A stretch of DNA of 64,000 nucleotides, from contig CANMXJ010000001.1 in NCBI GenBank assembly GCA_947501805.1, positions 124,001 through 188,000 of the forward strand. Direction: 5' to 3'. The translations under genes and the position numbers were made by a program. Under the pieces are notes generated by a model, which saw only the letters and a program-made list of their open reading frames with translations, was not told where the DNA came from and did no database searches. This document shows, one piece after another, positions 55,554 through 64,000 of the stretch (its first letter is position 1; each line of letters opens with the position of its first letter). Source of the stretch: an uncultured Sulfitobacter sp. (GTDB lineage Bacteria; Pseudomonadota; Alphaproteobacteria; Rhodobacterales; Rhodobacteraceae).

Positions 55554-57907
55554 AACTGACCCTATTCATCGGCCCGTCCGAAAAATCCGCGATGCGCTTT
55601 CGTAGCCTGTTCAAACAGAAAGCCGGACTACTGAAAAAGGCGGGCATCGCAACACCCGACTGGAACCATGTGCGCCTCTATGCGGCCTGCGCCGAGGCGA
55701 ACGAGGTTGGCATCCTGCGCTTCAAGCGGGGGCTTGATAACCCGCTGGTCCAACAAACGCTGACCTCCGAGTTCAAAACCCTGTTTGAAAAGGAACTGCC
55801 CGAGATCAAGGCGGATCACATTGTCCTTGCCTCTGCGCAACTCGGCAATCTGTTGCACACGCCGGATGAGCTGGCCCGACTGCACACCCTGCTGTCCCCG
55901 TATTTCGATGACATCCGCATCGTGGCCCATGTGGACGAACAGGCGCGACTGCTGGTGCAGCACTACATTTACGCTGTGTTGGAAGGACGCCGTTATCCGT
56001 TAACGCAAGAGATTGATCTGGCAGCACAAAAAGACTGGTGGCAAGCTGCGATTGCGGCACGTGGCGATAACGATCCGCATTATGGCATCTTTAACGATGT
56101 GCATTATCCGCCCCCTTGGCTCGACTATTCCGCGCTGGTCGATGCTTGGGAAAAACCGTTTGGTGCAGGCAACGTTACCCTGCGGCCCCTCGATCTGGCC
56201 GCGCTGAACTCCGAGGCGGGCATGGACGAACTCTGCGCCTCTCTTGGTATCAAAAACACATTTGGCAAGGCCACGCCGGACCGCCTGTTCCATCCCGAAG
56301 CCGCCGCCTCCCTGACCCGCATGCGGCACATGAACGAAGTCTTGATCCGCTTTTCCAAGACGCGCGATCTGATCATTCCGCGGGAATTATGGTCGCAAGT
56401 CCATAAAAACGTGCGCATCCACGGTGATCCGATTGCACCGGGCAGTCTGGCGGCGGTCTCAAAACACTTCAAAAGCGCAAACACCAAGCTGATCAAACGC
56501 TTTCCCGATCTAAAGACCGTGCTCAAACCCGATGCCCCGACAACGCCGTGGACAGAGGCCGATCCGCAAATGGGTTTTCGCGCCACGCAATACCTTGCCG
56601 CCTTTGCCCATGCGATCCGCAAAAACTCCACCCCGATTGCCGAAAAACGCGCCGAAGCTGACGCAGCCAAGGAAGCCACCAAAAAATTCGATCAATTGCT
56701 GGCCGATGACACCACCAACAAAGCCGAACAAGAGGCCAACCAACGTCTGCTCAACCGCGTCAAGGTCAATCACCAGATGGTCATGTCCACGCAATTCAAA
56801 CCACACAATAATCTGGGTGCGGTGAACGAAGAGGAATTGGCCGCCGCCTATACGCCGATCAAACCGCGCAAACTGAAAAAAGGCAGCACCGGCAATGTCA
56901 TCGTCGGCTGTATGAAAAACGAAGCCCCCTATATCATCGAATGGGTCGCCTACCACCGCGCCATGGGGGTCGATAACTTTCTGATCTACACCAATGATTG
57001 CACGGATGGCACCGACGAGGTGCTGGGCCGTTTGCAGGAGATGGGCATCGTCCAGCACCGCAACAACGACAACTGGAAAGGCAATTCCCCGCAACAACAT
57101 GCGCTGAACCAAGCCTTGAAGGAACCCGTGATCAAAAACGCCGACTGGATTATCCACATCGACGTGGATGAATTTATGAACGTGCGCACGGGCAACGGCA
57201 CATTGGATGATTTCTTTGCCGCTGTGCCGGACGCCACCAATGTTGCGATGACATGGCGGCTATTTGGCCATAACGGCGTGACACAGCTGAAGGATGAATT
57301 TGTCATCGACCAGTTTGACGCCTGTGCGCCGAAATACTGCCCCAAACCGCACACCGTTTGGGGCTTCAAGACGATGTTCCGCAACATCGGGGCCTATGCC
57401 AAGATTTCCTGCCACCGCCCCAACAAGCTGGACGAGAAATTCGAGGGTAAGGTGAAATGGGTCAACGGATCCGGCCAAGACATGACCCGCGATGCTGCGC
57501 ACAACGGCTGGCGGTCTTCCAAGAAAAACGTGGGCTACGACCTGCTGCAACTGAACCACTACGCCTTGCGCAGCGCCGAATCCTTCCTGATCAAGCGCCA
57601 GCGTGGCCGTGCGCTGCATGTAGACCGCTCCATCGGCATCAACTACTGGATTCGCATGGATTGGTCCGATTTCCGCGACATCACCATCAAGCGCAATATT
57701 CCCCGCCTGCGCGTCGAATATGATAGGCTGATGCAAGACCCCAAGTTGAAAAAGGCCCATCAGGACGGCCTGAAATGGCACAAAGCCAAGGCCAAAGAAC
57801 TGCACGCCAAGCCCGAATTTGCCGACCTCTACAGTCAGGCGCTGGATGTGAAACTAAACGAGACAGAGCGGGTCGCATACGCCTTGTCGCTGGATATGGA
57901 GAGCTGA
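55550..57907 (+). CDS. Two-domain protein: sulfotransferase-like N-terminus fused to GT2-like glycosyltransferase
   Basis: 785 residues. Part 1 (about 1-330) begins LTLFIGPSEKSAMRFRSLF, followed by KKAGIATPD and later VLASAQLGNLL. This resembles the start of sulfotransferase-fold proteins, but the P-loop Lys-Thr-Gly is replaced (GPSEKSAMRF), so catalysis is doubtful. A lysine- and glutamate-rich helical linker lies at about 365-430. Part 2 (about 450-785) is a full GT2-like domain: VGCMKNEAPYIIEWVAYHR, YTNDCTDGTDEVLGRLQ, HIDVDEFMNVRTG, LNHYALRSAESFLIKRQRG. It is paralogous to the genes at 53881 and 58611. Overlaps its neighbours by 4 and is 1 base from the next gene. Confidence 0.8.
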   Translation: MKLTLFIGPSEKSAMRFRSLFKQKAGLLKKAGIATPDWNHVRLYAACAEANEVGILRFKRGLDNPLVQQTLTSEFKTLFEKELPEIKADHIVLASAQLGNLLHTPDELARLHTLLSPYFDDIRIVAHVDEQARLLVQHYIYAVLEGRRYPLTQEIDLAAQKDWWQAAIAARGDNDPHYGIFNDVHYPPPWLDYSALVDAWEKPFGAGNVTLRPLDLAALNSEAGMDELCASLGIKNTFGKATPDRLFHPEAAASLTRMRHMNEVLIRFSKTRDLIIPRELWSQVHKNVRIHGDPIAPGSLAAVSKHFKSANTKLIKRFPDLKTVLKPDAPTTPWTEADPQMGFRATQYLAAFAHAIRKNSTPIAEKRAEADAAKEATKKFDQLLADDTTNKAEQEANQRLLNRVKVNHQMVMSTQFKPHNNLGAVNEEELAAAYTPIKPRKLKKGSTGNVIVGCMKNEAPYIIEWVAYHRAMGVDNFLIYTNDCTDGTDEVLGRLQEMGIVQHRNNDNWKGNSPQQHALNQALKEPVIKNADWIIHIDVDEFMNVRTGNGTLDDFFAAVPDATNVAMTWRLFGHNGVTQLKDEFVIDQFDACAPKYCPKPHTVWGFKTMFRNIGAYAKISCHRPNKLDEKFEGKVKWVNGSGQDMTRDAAHNGWRSSKKNVGYDLLQLNHYALRSAESFLIKRQRGRALHVDRSIGINYWIRMDWSDFRDITIKRNIPRLRVEYDRLMQDPKLKKAHQDGLKWHKAKAKELHAKPEFADLYSQALDVKLNETERVAYALSLDMES

Positions 57908-57908
57908 C

Positions 57909-58610
57909 ATGGACGGCCAAACGCCCCTGAACGCAGAAACCACAGGCTTTATCCGTTCGCGCGGTATGAAATTTCCCAAACATCCTGAAATCATGCAGGG
58001 TAAAATCCGCCGGTTGCTGCGCAAGAACGAATACGAGGCCAAAGAATCCGAAGCCGCCCTGCGCGTCGTGCGCGAGGGTGACGTCGTGGTCGAATTGGGC
58101 GGCGGCATCGGCTATATGTCCACATTGGTCGCCACCAAACGCGCCATCAAATCGGTGCATGTGTTCGAGGCCAATCCGAACCTGATCCCCTATATCAACT
58201 CCGTACATTCCGCGAACGGCGTCACCAACGCACATGTCCACAACGCAATCCTTGGCCCGCGCAAAGGCAGCGTTGATTTCTATGTCCGCGAACCGATGCT
58301 GGGGTCTTCTATGGCAGTGCTTGAGGGCGAAGTTGATCCACCTGCCACCAAAGTCGACGTGCTGAACGCCAAAACCACCTTCAAAGATATCGGCGCAAAC
58401 GTATTGATCTGCGACATTGAAGGCGCAGAAGTTGATTTGATCCCCTACATCGACCTCACGGGTCTGCGTGCCGCGATCATCGAAACCCACCCACAGTGGA
58501 TCGGCCCCGAGGGCATCAACAGAGTGTTCCGCGCCTTCATGGATGCAGGTCTGGCCTATTACCACCGCGGCTCGCACGGCAAAGTGCTGGCCTTTCGTAA
58601 AAACTGGTAA
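57909..58610 (+). CDS. FkbM family methyltransferase
   Basis: 233 residues. SAM-binding motif VVELGGGIGYMSTLVA (about 58-73), acidic end of beta-2 VHVFEANPNLIPYI (about 83-96) and the family's DIEGAEVDLIPYID (about 170-183). FkbM proteins O-methylate sugars or other hydroxyls; in this operon it would cap or modify the glycan. Starts one base after the fusion gene stop and ends immediately before the next ATG. Confidence 0.92.
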   Translation: MDGQTPLNAETTGFIRSRGMKFPKHPEIMQGKIRRLLRKNEYEAKESEAALRVVREGDVVVELGGGIGYMSTLVATKRAIKSVHVFEANPNLIPYINSVHSANGVTNAHVHNAILGPRKGSVDFYVREPMLGSSMAVLEGEVDPPATKVDVLNAKTTFKDIGANVLICDIEGAEVDLIPYIDLTGLRAAIIETHPQWIGPEGINRVFRAFMDAGLAYYHRGSHGKVLAFRKNW

Positions 58611-59660
58611 ATGACCCATCTTGCCATTCTCTGTGTGCGCAATGAAGCGGCCTTCCTGTTGGAATGGCTGGCCTATCACCGCGCTGTAGGATTTGATGAT
58701 TTCCTCGTGTTTTCAAACGACTGCGCGGACGGTACAGATACGATGCTGGACCGTCTGGCCGAGATGGGGCTGCTGACCCACATCCGCAACGATGGACCCT
58801 ACGACAAGGGTGGCATCCAGTTTACCGCCCTCAAAGCGGCGGCAAAACTGAAACAAGTCAAACAGGCAAAGTGGATACTCCCGCTCGACGTTGATGAATT
58901 TGTGAATATTCACACAGGCGATCACACGCTTAATGCCCTGCACACCGCCTTGCCCGATGCGACTGCGATCACGCTCACATGGCGGCTGTTTGGCACATCT
59001 GAACAGATCCGCTATCAGGACACACCTGTCACCGATACATTCACCAAATGTGCGCCCGCAATTCTGCATTGGCCGTGGCGCGCGTCGATGTTCAAGACAC
59101 TTTACCGCAACGATGGCACCTACAAGAAACCCGGCGTGCATCGCCCACGCGATCCCGACAAATCCAAGCTTGATGCTGCGCGGTGGTTTGACGGGTCAGG
59201 TCGTCCCCTGCCCGAGCCATTCAAAACAAAACGTATCTTTTCCAACTACGGGCAGGATAATTACACACTGGCGCAACTCAACCACTATCCGCTGGGCGCG
59301 CTCGAATCCTATGTTCTCAAGGCCGATCGTGGCCGTGCTGTCCATTCAGATGATCTGTTGGGAATCGACTATTTTGTCGAACGCAATTTCAATACCGATA
59401 CGGACACGACAATCCAATCCCTCGCACCCCGACGCAGCGCGGAACTTGATGTACTCAAGGCCGATCCAATCCTTGCATCCCTGCACGATCAAGCCGTTGC
59501 ATGGCGCAAATCCCGCTTCACAGAACTGCTCAAACAAGAACCCTTCCGCGCTCTTTTTGGCCGTCTGCTGATGACCCCGCCGACACGCCCCGTGGACCCT
59601 ACAGCTGCGCGGTTCCTGATCCGTCACGCCAATCTGGCCCGCCAAAGCGCAAACGACTAG
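58611..59660 (+). CDS. GT2-like glycosyltransferase (third of three related proteins)
   Basis: 349 residues. LAILCVRNEAAFLLEWLAYHR (two segments, about 4-24), FSNDCADGTDTMLDRL (about 35-50), PLDVDEFVNIHTG (about 91-103), FDGSGRPLPEPF, LNHYPLGALESYVLKADRG. Its ATG directly abuts the FkbM stop codon, so it is translationally coupled. It ends the five-gene operon; no terminator hairpin is obvious in the next 100 bases. Confidence 0.86.
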   Translation: MTHLAILCVRNEAAFLLEWLAYHRAVGFDDFLVFSNDCADGTDTMLDRLAEMGLLTHIRNDGPYDKGGIQFTALKAAAKLKQVKQAKWILPLDVDEFVNIHTGDHTLNALHTALPDATAITLTWRLFGTSEQIRYQDTPVTDTFTKCAPAILHWPWRASMFKTLYRNDGTYKKPGVHRPRDPDKSKLDAARWFDGSGRPLPEPFKTKRIFSNYGQDNYTLAQLNHYPLGALESYVLKADRGRAVHSDDLLGIDYFVERNFNTDTDTTIQSLAPRRSAELDVLKADPILASLHDQAVAWRKSRFTELLKQEPFRALFGRLLMTPPTRPVDPTAARFLIRHANLARQSAND

Positions 59661-59764
59661 CCGCATTTTCGCACCCATTCTCCTAAATTCTGCCTTATTG
59701 CGGTGGTACCTCCGTTTTCAAATCGCTCATCCAAAGCAGCGATAAGGCATTTGAGGACGCGGCA

Positions 59765-60703
59765 ATGACAGATCAGACGCCCACGCTTGAGACTTCTCTG
59801 GCCGACCTGCCCCGGCAGGAATGGCTGGCCCTGGCCGAAGAAATCGCGGACGAGGACGGCTATGTCGAATCCCTTGGCAAACGTCACAACGCCATATTTA
59901 TCGAAGAAGGCCCAACCCTACTGGTCACTTTCGAGACTCTGCAAGGCATCCAAGCCCTGTCCGATCTAGGCCAACCTTTAGGCTGGGAAATGATCCGCGA
60001 TCACGGCTGGTCGCATCTATGCATCACCAGCAACGGCGACACATGGTTTCGAGACAAAGCCGTTTACGGCTATTTTGACCGCCTGATCGACGATGGGTTC
60101 TTTGACGACTTCGACAATGTAGTGTTCTACGGTGCTGGTCCCTGCGGTTATGCTGCCGCGGCCTATTCCGTCTCCGCTCCGGGCGCGCGTGTTGTCGCAA
60201 TCCAGCCCCAAGCCACACTTGATCCGCGCATTACCGAATGGGACGACCGTTTTACCGACATGCGGATCCATGACTTTACAACCCGCTTCGGCTATGCACC
60301 CGAAATGCTGGACGCGGCTGAACATGCCCATGTCTTTTACGATCCGCGTGAACAACTGGACGCGATGCACGCCGCCCTCTTTACCCGCAGCAATGTAACC
60401 AAATTGCGCATGCGGTTTATGGGCAATGCCTTGCAAACCGACCTTCTGGAGATGGGCATCTGGGCGGATGTGCTGAAATCCGCGGCAGAGGATTCGCTTA
60501 GCGAGCAGCACTTCGCACGCATCTATCGCGCACGGCGCGATTATCGGCCCTACCTGCGCAACCTGCTGGATGTGCTTGAAGGGGATGACCGCGAACCGCT
60601 TATCGAAGCCCTGTGTTCAAATGTCATCAGCCGCATGCGCGCGCGGCGGTTTGCCCTGAAACTGCGCGACATCCATCACGCTCGCGCAGCACAAGAAGAC
60701 TAG
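59765..60703 (+). CDS. Conserved alphaproteobacterial protein of unknown function
   Basis: 312 residues. From memory, relatives in roseobacters are often labelled phosphoadenosine phosphosulfate reductase, but the PAPS reductase catalytic Cys motif is absent. The central VVFYGAGPCGYAAAAYSVSA (about 119-138) is a nucleophile-elbow or glycine-rich turn preceded by a hydrophobic strand, suggesting an alpha/beta-hydrolase-like or Rossmann-like fold. It then reads ARVVAIQPQATLDPRI. The C-terminal third is helical and Arg-rich. It is 104 bases downstream of the glycan operon and 33 bases before pyrC. No function is claimed. Confidence 0.75.
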   Translation: MTDQTPTLETSLADLPRQEWLALAEEIADEDGYVESLGKRHNAIFIEEGPTLLVTFETLQGIQALSDLGQPLGWEMIRDHGWSHLCITSNGDTWFRDKAVYGYFDRLIDDGFFDDFDNVVFYGAGPCGYAAAAYSVSAPGARVVAIQPQATLDPRITEWDDRFTDMRIHDFTTRFGYAPEMLDAAEHAHVFYDPREQLDAMHAALFTRSNVTKLRMRFMGNALQTDLLEMGIWADVLKSAAEDSLSEQHFARIYRARRDYRPYLRNLLDVLEGDDREPLIEALCSNVISRMRARRFALKLRDIHHARAAQED

Positions 60704-60736
60704 CCCTGCGCGGGTGCCTGTGCTAGCGCAGCCCCC

Positions 60737-61771
60737 ATGACACAGACCCTGACACTCCGCCGCCCCGACGACTGGCATCTACACCTGCGCGATGGCGATA
60801 TGATGCGCGCCGTGCTGCCCCATACCGCCACCCATTTTGCCCGTGCGATCATCATGCCCAATCTGGTGCCGCCCGTGGTGACAGGTGCAGACGCAAGCGC
60901 CTACCGCGACCGGATCATGGCCGCGCTGCCTGCGGGATCCGGTTTCACACCGCTGATGACACTATACCTGACCGAAGACACCGACGCCGAAGACGTTGCC
61001 GCGGCCCATGCATCCGGCTTGATCCACGCGGTCAAACTCTATCCCGCAGGTGCCACAACCAATTCCGCCAGCGGCGTCGCGAACTTTAACAAGGTAGCAC
61101 ATGTCTTTGAAAAGATGGCAGAGATAGGTTTGCCACTATGCACCCACGGCGAAGTCACCGATCCAAGCGTCGATATTTTTGACCGCGAAGCAGCATTCAT
61201 CGAACGCGTGATGGACCCGATCCGCCGCGCCCATCCCGATCTGCGTGTCATCATGGAACACATCACCACATCCGACGCTGTCGATTACGTGAAATCCGCC
61301 GACAAGAACCTTGCCGCGACAATCACCACGCATCATCTGGTGATTAACCGCAACCACATCCTCGCGGGCGGGATCAAACCGCACTATTATTGCCTGCCGG
61401 TCGCCAAACGCGAAAGCCACCGCCTTGCCCTGCGTGCCGCCGCGACCTCGGGCGATGCACGCTTTTTCCTCGGCACCGATTCCGCACCGCATACGGATGC
61501 GAACAAACTGCTGCCCTGCGGCTGTGCAGGTTGCTTTACCGCGCCCAACACCATGTCGATTCTGGCGGAAGTGTTCGAACAGGAAGGCGCGCTGGACAAG
61601 CTTGAGGCCTTCACCTCGCTGAACGGCCCTGCCTATTATGGCCTGCCCGCAAACGCGGATACGATCACCCTGACCCGCGAAGGACCGCGGTATCCCGCCG
61701 CCATCGACACACCGGACGGCCCCGTCACCGTGTTCGACCCCGATATGCCGCTAAACTGGTCCGTCGTTTGA
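60737..61771 (+). CDS. pyrC: Dihydroorotase (PyrC type)
   Basis: Third step of pyrimidine synthesis. 344 residues, class II dihydroorotase. Zinc ligands His14 and His16 in [10 protein letters not shown], the carboxylated lysine Lys100 in HAVKLYPAG, His in CTHGEV and TTHHL, and Asp in FLGTDSAPH. It is followed by two perfect palindromes and then pyrE, 70 bases later. Confidence 0.97.
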   Translation: MTQTLTLRRPDDWHLHLRDGDMMRAVLPHTATHFARAIIMPNLVPPVVTGADASAYRDRIMAALPAGSGFTPLMTLYLTEDTDAEDVAAAHASGLIHAVKLYPAGATTNSASGVANFNKVAHVFEKMAEIGLPLCTHGEVTDPSVDIFDREAAFIERVMDPIRRAHPDLRVIMEHITTSDAVDYVKSADKNLAATITTHHLVINRNHILAGGIKPHYYCLPVAKRESHRLALRAAATSGDARFFLGTDSAPHTDANKLLPCGCAGCFTAPNTMSILAEVFEQEGALDKLEAFTSLNGPAYYGLPANADTITLTREGPRYPAAIDTPDGPVTVFDPDMPLNWSVV

Positions 61772-61777
61772 CGGCAC

Positions 61778-61822
61778 CAATTTCTTCCAAGAAATTGACC
61801 AAGATTTTTGCAAAAATCTTGG
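61778..61822. repeat. Two back-to-back perfect palindromes between pyrC and pyrE
   Basis: Palindrome 1 at 61778-61797 (arm CAATTTCTT, 2-base centre). Palindrome 2 at 61799-61822 (arm CCAAGATTTTTG, no spacer, 24 bp). Only one base separates them. Position is 7 bases after the pyrC stop. Neither has a U-tract outside the stem, so they may be dispersed palindromic repeats, mRNA processing sites or a partial terminator. Confidence 0.8.
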
Positions 61823-61841
61823 CCCCACCCGGAGAACCCAG

Positions 61842-62519
61842 ATGATCCCAACCAGCTACCCTTCCGCCGAAGAAATGGCCCGCCTGACCGCCCGTATGCT
61901 GCTTGAAATCAAGGCGGTGCACTTCAACACGGACGAACCCTTCACGCTGGCCTCCGGTCTGCCCAGCCCAACCTATATCGACTGTCGCAAACTTATCAGC
62001 TACCCGCGCATTCGAGCCACGCTTATGGATTTTCTGACCGTCACCGTCATGCGGAACGCTGGGTTCGAGGCCTTTGACAACATCGCAGGCGGCGAAACCG
62101 CGGGCATCCCCTTTGCCGCGCTTGTGGCCGAACGTATGGCGCTGCCAATGACCTATGTGCGCAAGAAACCCAAAGGCTACGGCAGGAATGCGCGCATTGA
62201 GGGCGACATGAGCGAAGGTCAGCGTGTTTTGCTGGTGGAGGATCTGACCACCGACGGAGGTTCCAAAATCAGTTTTGTCGACGCGATCCGCGATAGCGGG
62301 GCCACCTGCGCGCATACGGCAGTGATCTTCTACTACGGCATTTTCCCGCAAACCGAAAAGACCTTGGGCGATCACGGCGTTAGCCTGCATCACCTGTGCA
62401 CTTGGTGGGACGTTCTAGCCGAAGCCAAGGCACAAGGCACGTTTTCCGAGGCCACCCTATCAGAAGTTGAATCCTTCCTGCATGCCCCTACGGAATGGCA
62501 GGACGCTCACAAAACCTGA
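61842..62519 (+). CDS. pyrE: Orotate phosphoribosyltransferase
   Basis: Converts orotate to OMP with PRPP. 225 residues. PRTase signature [14 protein letters not shown] (about 128-141), [17 protein letters not shown] (about 83-99) and [17 protein letters not shown] (flexible-loop region, about 105-121). Starts [14 protein letters not shown] from the ATG at 61842 with a GGAGAACCC upstream. Cotranscribed with pyrC is likely, subject to the palindromes between them. Confidence 0.95.
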   Translation: MIPTSYPSAEEMARLTARMLLEIKAVHFNTDEPFTLASGLPSPTYIDCRKLISYPRIRATLMDFLTVTVMRNAGFEAFDNIAGGETAGIPFAALVAERMALPMTYVRKKPKGYGRNARIEGDMSEGQRVLLVEDLTTDGGSKISFVDAIRDSGATCAHTAVIFYYGIFPQTEKTLGDHGVSLHHLCTWWDVLAEAKAQGTFSEATLSEVESFLHAPTEWQDAHKT

Positions 62520-62595
62520 GCATGCCAAGTTACAGCATATTGACCCCGGACAGTGGTTCGGGGCAAGATATGGTGGGCGCAAAGCTGTCCGCAGC

Positions 62596-62604
62596 TTATC
62601 CACA
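62596..62604 (+). promoter_or_regulatory. Exact DnaA box (TTATCCACA) upstream of dnaB
   Basis: Perfect DnaA-box 9-mer 69 bases before the dnaB start, inside the only non-coding DNA available for its promoter. DnaA control of the replicative helicase gene is plausible, but a single site is weak evidence. Confidence 0.45.
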
Positions 62605-62672
62605 AAAACATACAATTTGCGCCACCATGCCACGCCCTCTAAGACGGGCATCGGGAACTATCGGGTGAGAAA

Positions 62673-64000
62673 ATGAACGAAATTACATCGCTGAATGCGA
62701 ACGATATCGCTGTGCAGGCACCGGAAACGATGCCACATTCCATCGAGGCTGAACAACAGCTTCTGGGCGCGATCCTCACCAACAATGACATCTATGACCG
62801 TGTCGCTGCGATCATCGGTCCCAAGCATTTCTACGATCCCGTACATGCGCGTATTTTTGACATCGCCTCACAACGCATTGCCAAGAACAACCTTGCCTCC
62901 CCCGTGACCCTCAAGGCGTTCATGGAAGACGACGAAGGTCTGAAAGAACTTGGTGGCCCTGCCTATCTTGCCCGCCTAGCTGGTGCTGCGATTTCCGCCT
63001 TTGCGGTGCGCGACTATGCACAGATGATCTATGATCTGGCCGTGCGCCGTGATCTGATCCAGCTTGGCCGCGACATTTCAGCCAAGGCAGCTCAAGTCGA
63101 TGTTGCATCCGAGCCGCGCGAGCAGATTGTCGAAGCGGAACAGCAGCTTTATAAACTGGCTGAGCAAGGTCAGACGGAAAGCGGATTTCAAAGCTTTCTC
63201 AAGGCCGTAACAGACGCAGTTAATGTCGCCAACGCCGCGTATCAGCGGGACGGTGGCCTCTCTGGTGTCTCCACTGGCCTGATCGACATGGACGCTAAAC
63301 TCGGCGGATTGCACCGCTCTGACCTGTTGATCCTCGCGGGTCGTCCTTCCATGGGCAAGACATCGCTGGCCACCAATATCGCGTTCAATGTCGCCAAAGC
63401 CTACAAACGCGGCCAGTTGCATGATGGCTCCGAAGGTGCTGTCGATGGCGGCGTGGTTGGATTCTATTCCCTGGAGATGAGCGCCGAACAACTTGCCGCA
63501 CGAATCCTGTCGGAAGCAGCTGAAATCCCGTCCCAGCAGATCCGCTCGGGTGATATGACAGAAACCGAATTCCGCCGTTTCGTTGACGCCGCCAAGGCGC
63601 TTGAAGCCTGCCCGCTCTATATCGATGACACGCCTGCCTTGCCGATCAGCCAGTTGGCCGCCCGTGCGCGCCGTTTGAAACGGACGCATGGCCTCGATGT
63701 GCTGATTGTGGACTACTTGCAGCTGGTGCGCGGCACGGGCAAAAACGAAAACCGCGTGAACGAAATCTCGGAAATTACCATGGGTCTCAAGGCAATTGCC
63801 AAGGAACTCGACATTCCGGTGATCGCCCTGTCACAGCTTTCGCGTCAGGTGGAAAACCGCGAGGATAAACGCCCGCAGCTGTCAGACTTGCGCGAATCCG
63901 GCTCTATTGAACAGGATGCGGACGTAGTGATGTTTGTGTTCCGCGAGGAATATTACAAAGAACGCGAAAAACCCGGTGATCACGATCTGGAAGCCATGGC
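62673..64000 (+). CDS. dnaB: Replicative DNA helicase DnaB, C-terminus cut by window edge
   Basis: Hexameric helicase at the replication fork. About 442 codons are visible and the frame is open at the right edge. N-terminal domain HSIEAEQQLLGAILTNNDIYD (two segments, about 22-42). RecA-like domain with Walker A GRPSMGKTS (about 223-231), GFYSLEMSAEQLAARIL, Walker B VLIVDYLQLVRG and LSQLSRQVENRED. The missing end should hold only the last motif and tail. The ATG at 62673 follows GGGTGAGAAA. Confidence 0.96.
   Translation, partial: MNEITSLNANDIAVQAPETMPHSIEAEQQLLGAILTNNDIYDRVAAIIGPKHFYDPVHARIFDIASQRIAKNNLASPVTLKAFMEDDEGLKELGGPAYLARLAGAAISAFAVRDYAQMIYDLAVRRDLIQLGRDISAKAAQVDVASEPREQIVEAEQQLYKLAEQGQTESGFQSFLKAVTDAVNVANAAYQRDGGLSGVSTGLIDMDAKLGGLHRSDLLILAGRPSMGKTSLATNIAFNVAKAYKRGQLHDGSEGAVDGGVVGFYSLEMSAEQLAARILSEAAEIPSQQIRSGDMTETEFRRFVDAAKALEACPLYIDDTPALPISQLAARARRLKRTHGLDVLIVDYLQLVRGTGKNENRVNEISEITMGLKAIAKELDIPVIALSQLSRQVENREDKRPQLSDLRESGSIEQDADVVMFVFREEYYKEREKPGDHDLEAM

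Noticed and set aside
59765..60703. Assignment as PAPS reductase
   Set aside because: No catalytic cysteine motif of that family is present; the label seems inherited rather than supported.
1..64000. CRISPR arrays, insertion sequences, rRNA operons
   Set aside because: No regularly spaced repeats, transposase genes with terminal inverted repeats or rRNA-like sequence were seen anywhere in the window.

Overview
The window is a contiguous piece of an alphaproteobacterial chromosome, most likely from the Roseobacter group (Rhodobacteraceae). This rests on several independent signs. There is a long class II (B12-dependent) ribonucleotide reductase. lexA carries the alphaproteobacterial GTTC-N7-GTTC operator. 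A gene transfer agent (GTA) type holin and endolysin pair is present. The gene order trpG-trpD-trpC-moaC-moeA-lexA / comEC / gltX-gltA is one I recall from this group (memory, not a search). Coding density is high, overlapping ATGA stop/starts are common, and no insertion sequence, CRISPR array, rRNA or obvious pseudogene was seen.

Layout. 1-5.1 kb: the N-terminal part of cysS (its C-terminus lies off the left edge), a PLP aminotransferase, an outer-membrane barrel protein and a non-pyrrolysine MttB-type methyltransferase. 5.1-11.5 kb: a secreted EF-hand protein divergent from a small ECF sigma factor, a 1 kb non-coding stretch with a three-copy degenerate repeat and several terminator hairpins, nrdJ with an NrdR-like operator, and tRNA-Pro(TGG). 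11.5-21.7 kb: DUF192 and double cold-shock-domain genes, pdxH, then a long rightward run fabI-lysE-gpt-aminotransferase-ppiD-trpE-M14 peptidase-like gene and a secreted unknown. 21.8-33.5 kb: a leftward YibQ-type deacetylase-like gene, then trpGDC-moaC-moeA, lexA under its own SOS box, convergent comEC, gltX and gltA. 33.5-46.6 kb: a two-gene unit of unknown function starting with a 44-residue membrane peptide, then a leftward block (enoyl-CoA hydratase, ccmH, ccmF, GTA holin, GTA endolysin, ccmE, argC, murI, acyltransferase, a fused indolepyruvate:ferredoxin oxidoreductase) and a divergent LysR regulator. 46.6-53.7 kb: a probable small RNA with an exposed CCUCCC motif, an MscS channel, purL, and a leftward MoxR/VWA pair. 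53.8-59.7 kb: a tight five-gene glycan operon (three related GT2-like proteins, one fused to a sulfotransferase-like domain; a small sulfotransferase; an FkbM methyltransferase). 59.7-64 kb: a conserved unknown, pyrC, pyrE and the start of dnaB.

Most genes are housekeeping: tryptophan and molybdopterin synthesis, pyrimidine and purine synthesis, cytochrome c maturation, protein folding and tRNA charging. The points most worth following are (i) the GTA lysis cassette embedded in the ccm locus with a near-consensus CtrA site upstream, (ii) the five-gene glycan operon with its unusual fusion protein, (iii) the sRNA candidate at about 46716-46796, (iv) the repeat family downstream of nrdJ, and (v) the coupled small-membrane-peptide gene pair downstream of gltA with repeated operator-like motifs.
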